64,000 nucleotides of DNA from Glandiceps talaboti (taxonomy: Eukaryota; Hemichordata; Enteropneusta; Spengelidae). The stretch is taken from positions 8,415,134 through 8,479,133 of the forward strand of contig NC_135562.1 of NCBI RefSeq assembly GCF_964340395.1. Reading direction: 5' to 3'. The position numbers and the translations under genes were made by a program. The notes under the pieces are model-generated. The model did no database searches. It had not been told where the DNA came from and worked only from the letters and a program-made list of their open reading frames with translations. This document shows positions 62,592 through 64,000 of this stretch, one piece after another; position 1 is the first letter of the stretch, and the number at the start of each line of letters is the position of its first letter.

Positions 62592-63549
62592 CTGTAATGA
62601 AGAAACACGGCCTTACAGACACCCCAAACAGTGTGAATTCTTACTTGACAAGTAAACTCTTCTGCTTAGATACATCAATGTTGACACTTTGAGGTTTATC
62701 GTCATTTTCAGGTAAGGATTACAGTTTTATTTTGTGCATTAACAACTTGCAAGCTGTTTGATCATCTACAAGTGTTGCAAGTTCCCATGCATGACTAATT
62801 AGCAGCCCTGGATGTTTCGTACCTTTAAATGTTGTTACTGTCCTTGATCCTGCATTTAAATAAATATATCATTGTAATCACCCTAGATGATATTTTGATT
62901 TTTGTCAAGGTTTGAATTGGCATATTTCAGTACTGTCTTGTGTCCATGTTTGCAATGTTTGCGTGACATTAATTTGTCAACTTCACGACCATATTATCAT
63001 GTCTATGTAATATGTCCCCTAATACTATTCAAAAAGAAAGACGCACATTAAAACGAATTCCACTTCATTGGTGAAAATACATCAAAACACCATGAATAAT
63101 TTTAAGATATTTCAAATCACCTCTAAACACATAAAAACACACCATAAAAACATAAAGAATAATTAGACATTAAAAGAAGGAAAAAGGGGCAGAGAAGTAT
63201 CAGTTAAATTATCTCAATTTTTGTAGCATTTTGTACTGCACATTTTCAACAGGTATCAATGTATTTAAAATTTGTTGGACAACTGGATATTTCCAGTTTT
63301 TCAAAATACCTTCAGCTGTATTTATTTCACCTCTTGAGTTTGAATTATATGAAACTTGCTTTTAACAATATTACAACATTTTAGACTAAGACACAAAAGC
63401 AAACATAATGTGGTATGATCAGATTATTATATTACAACATCTAACTTTCTTAAACTCTTTACTCACAGTGCATTTTTTAAATATTCTTATAACTTATCTT
63501 TTCCCCTGTTGAAAAACAATGATGGAAAACAAAATACATATCAAACAAT

Positions 63550-63612
<63 letters not shown>

Positions 63613-64000
63613 TTTTACCTTAGTTGTTTTTGGGAAATCCAGATCACATATCTTATCTGCCTTGACTAATATCTGTCATAATCTGATTCACATGGCATAG
63701 TGAATTGTTCATAGTTTTTTAAAGAGAAAACAGAATGCTGAATGGTCTCAACAAAATTCAAGAGGTTTCTAAACATTCTGTCTAGCTTTGAATTTGATCA
63801 ACCCGTTCATATTTAGCATTGACAGGCTGGCAATTTTGTTTTCACTCAAATAGGCACGGAAGTGACACACAATTCTTTGTGTTAAATATTGGATATATGG
63901 AAAATCAACTGAATCAATTTTAGAGAAAAAGAAAGTTGCAACACCCTCAGTGAATAATTAAAATTGTGTGTCACTGAAATTTTATGTGGTTAATATTCTT
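62592..64000. other. AT-rich noncoding window end
   Basis: No gene recognised; contains the (TTTA)n array. Confidence 0.4.
63549..63616. repeat. (TTTA)n microsatellite, about 17 units
   Basis: Perfect tetranucleotide run; the FIYLFIYL frame is an artefact. Confidence 0.97.

Overview
This is an animal (metazoan) genomic window, AT-rich (about one third G+C by eye), intron-rich and dense in microsatellites, minisatellites and short inverted-repeat elements. The one gene I can prove is on the minus strand between 14473 and 23664: a complete nine-coding-exon CYRI gene (CYFIP-related RAC1 interactor, formerly FAM49). All splice phases close and the joined frame is 325 codons plus stop, essentially the vertebrate length. 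The conserved Gly2 and the RAC1-binding arginine pair at residues 160/161 are present. The simple-repeat profile and the recurrent GAGGGCGC word suggest a marine invertebrate, perhaps an invertebrate deuterostome, but the species cannot be fixed from the sequence.

Layout. 1-14.4 kb: left flank with a TATA-type promoter candidate (268), a YY1-like promoter/first-exon candidate (2043), (CA)n, (TGTC)n and (GA)n arrays, small MITEs and a 42-bp minisatellite of TGACATCA sites just 3' of CYRI. 14.4-23.7 kb: CYRI coding exons; introns carry several inverted-repeat elements. 23.7-61.8 kb: about 38 kb without a recognisable coding exon, filled with degenerate tandem repeats (26.6-27.0, 27.8-30.4, 39.7-40.2, 44.9-45.8, 46.7-48.0, 52.4-52.7 kb), pure microsatellites and MITEs. 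It is best read either as intergenic DNA or as the long 5' intron of CYRI. 61.5-62.6 kb: GC-richer DNA with strong minus-strand splice donors and ETS-, E-box- and YY1-like words, the best candidate for the CYRI promoter and noncoding first exon(s). 62.6-64.0 kb: AT-rich DNA ending in a (TTTA)n tract.

CYRI proteins bind active RAC1 and restrain the SCAR/WAVE complex that drives branched actin assembly. No second gene or operon-like system is visible. The most interesting unexplained signals are over-represented sequence words: RFX X-box palindromes GTTNCCATGGNAAC, GAGGGCGC, the nuclear-receptor repeat TGACCTTTGACC and TACATGTA. Also notable are a helically phased TGACATCA array and several MITE families sharing TAGTCT/AGACTA termini. 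I found no convincing tRNA, rRNA, CRISPR array or intact transposase.
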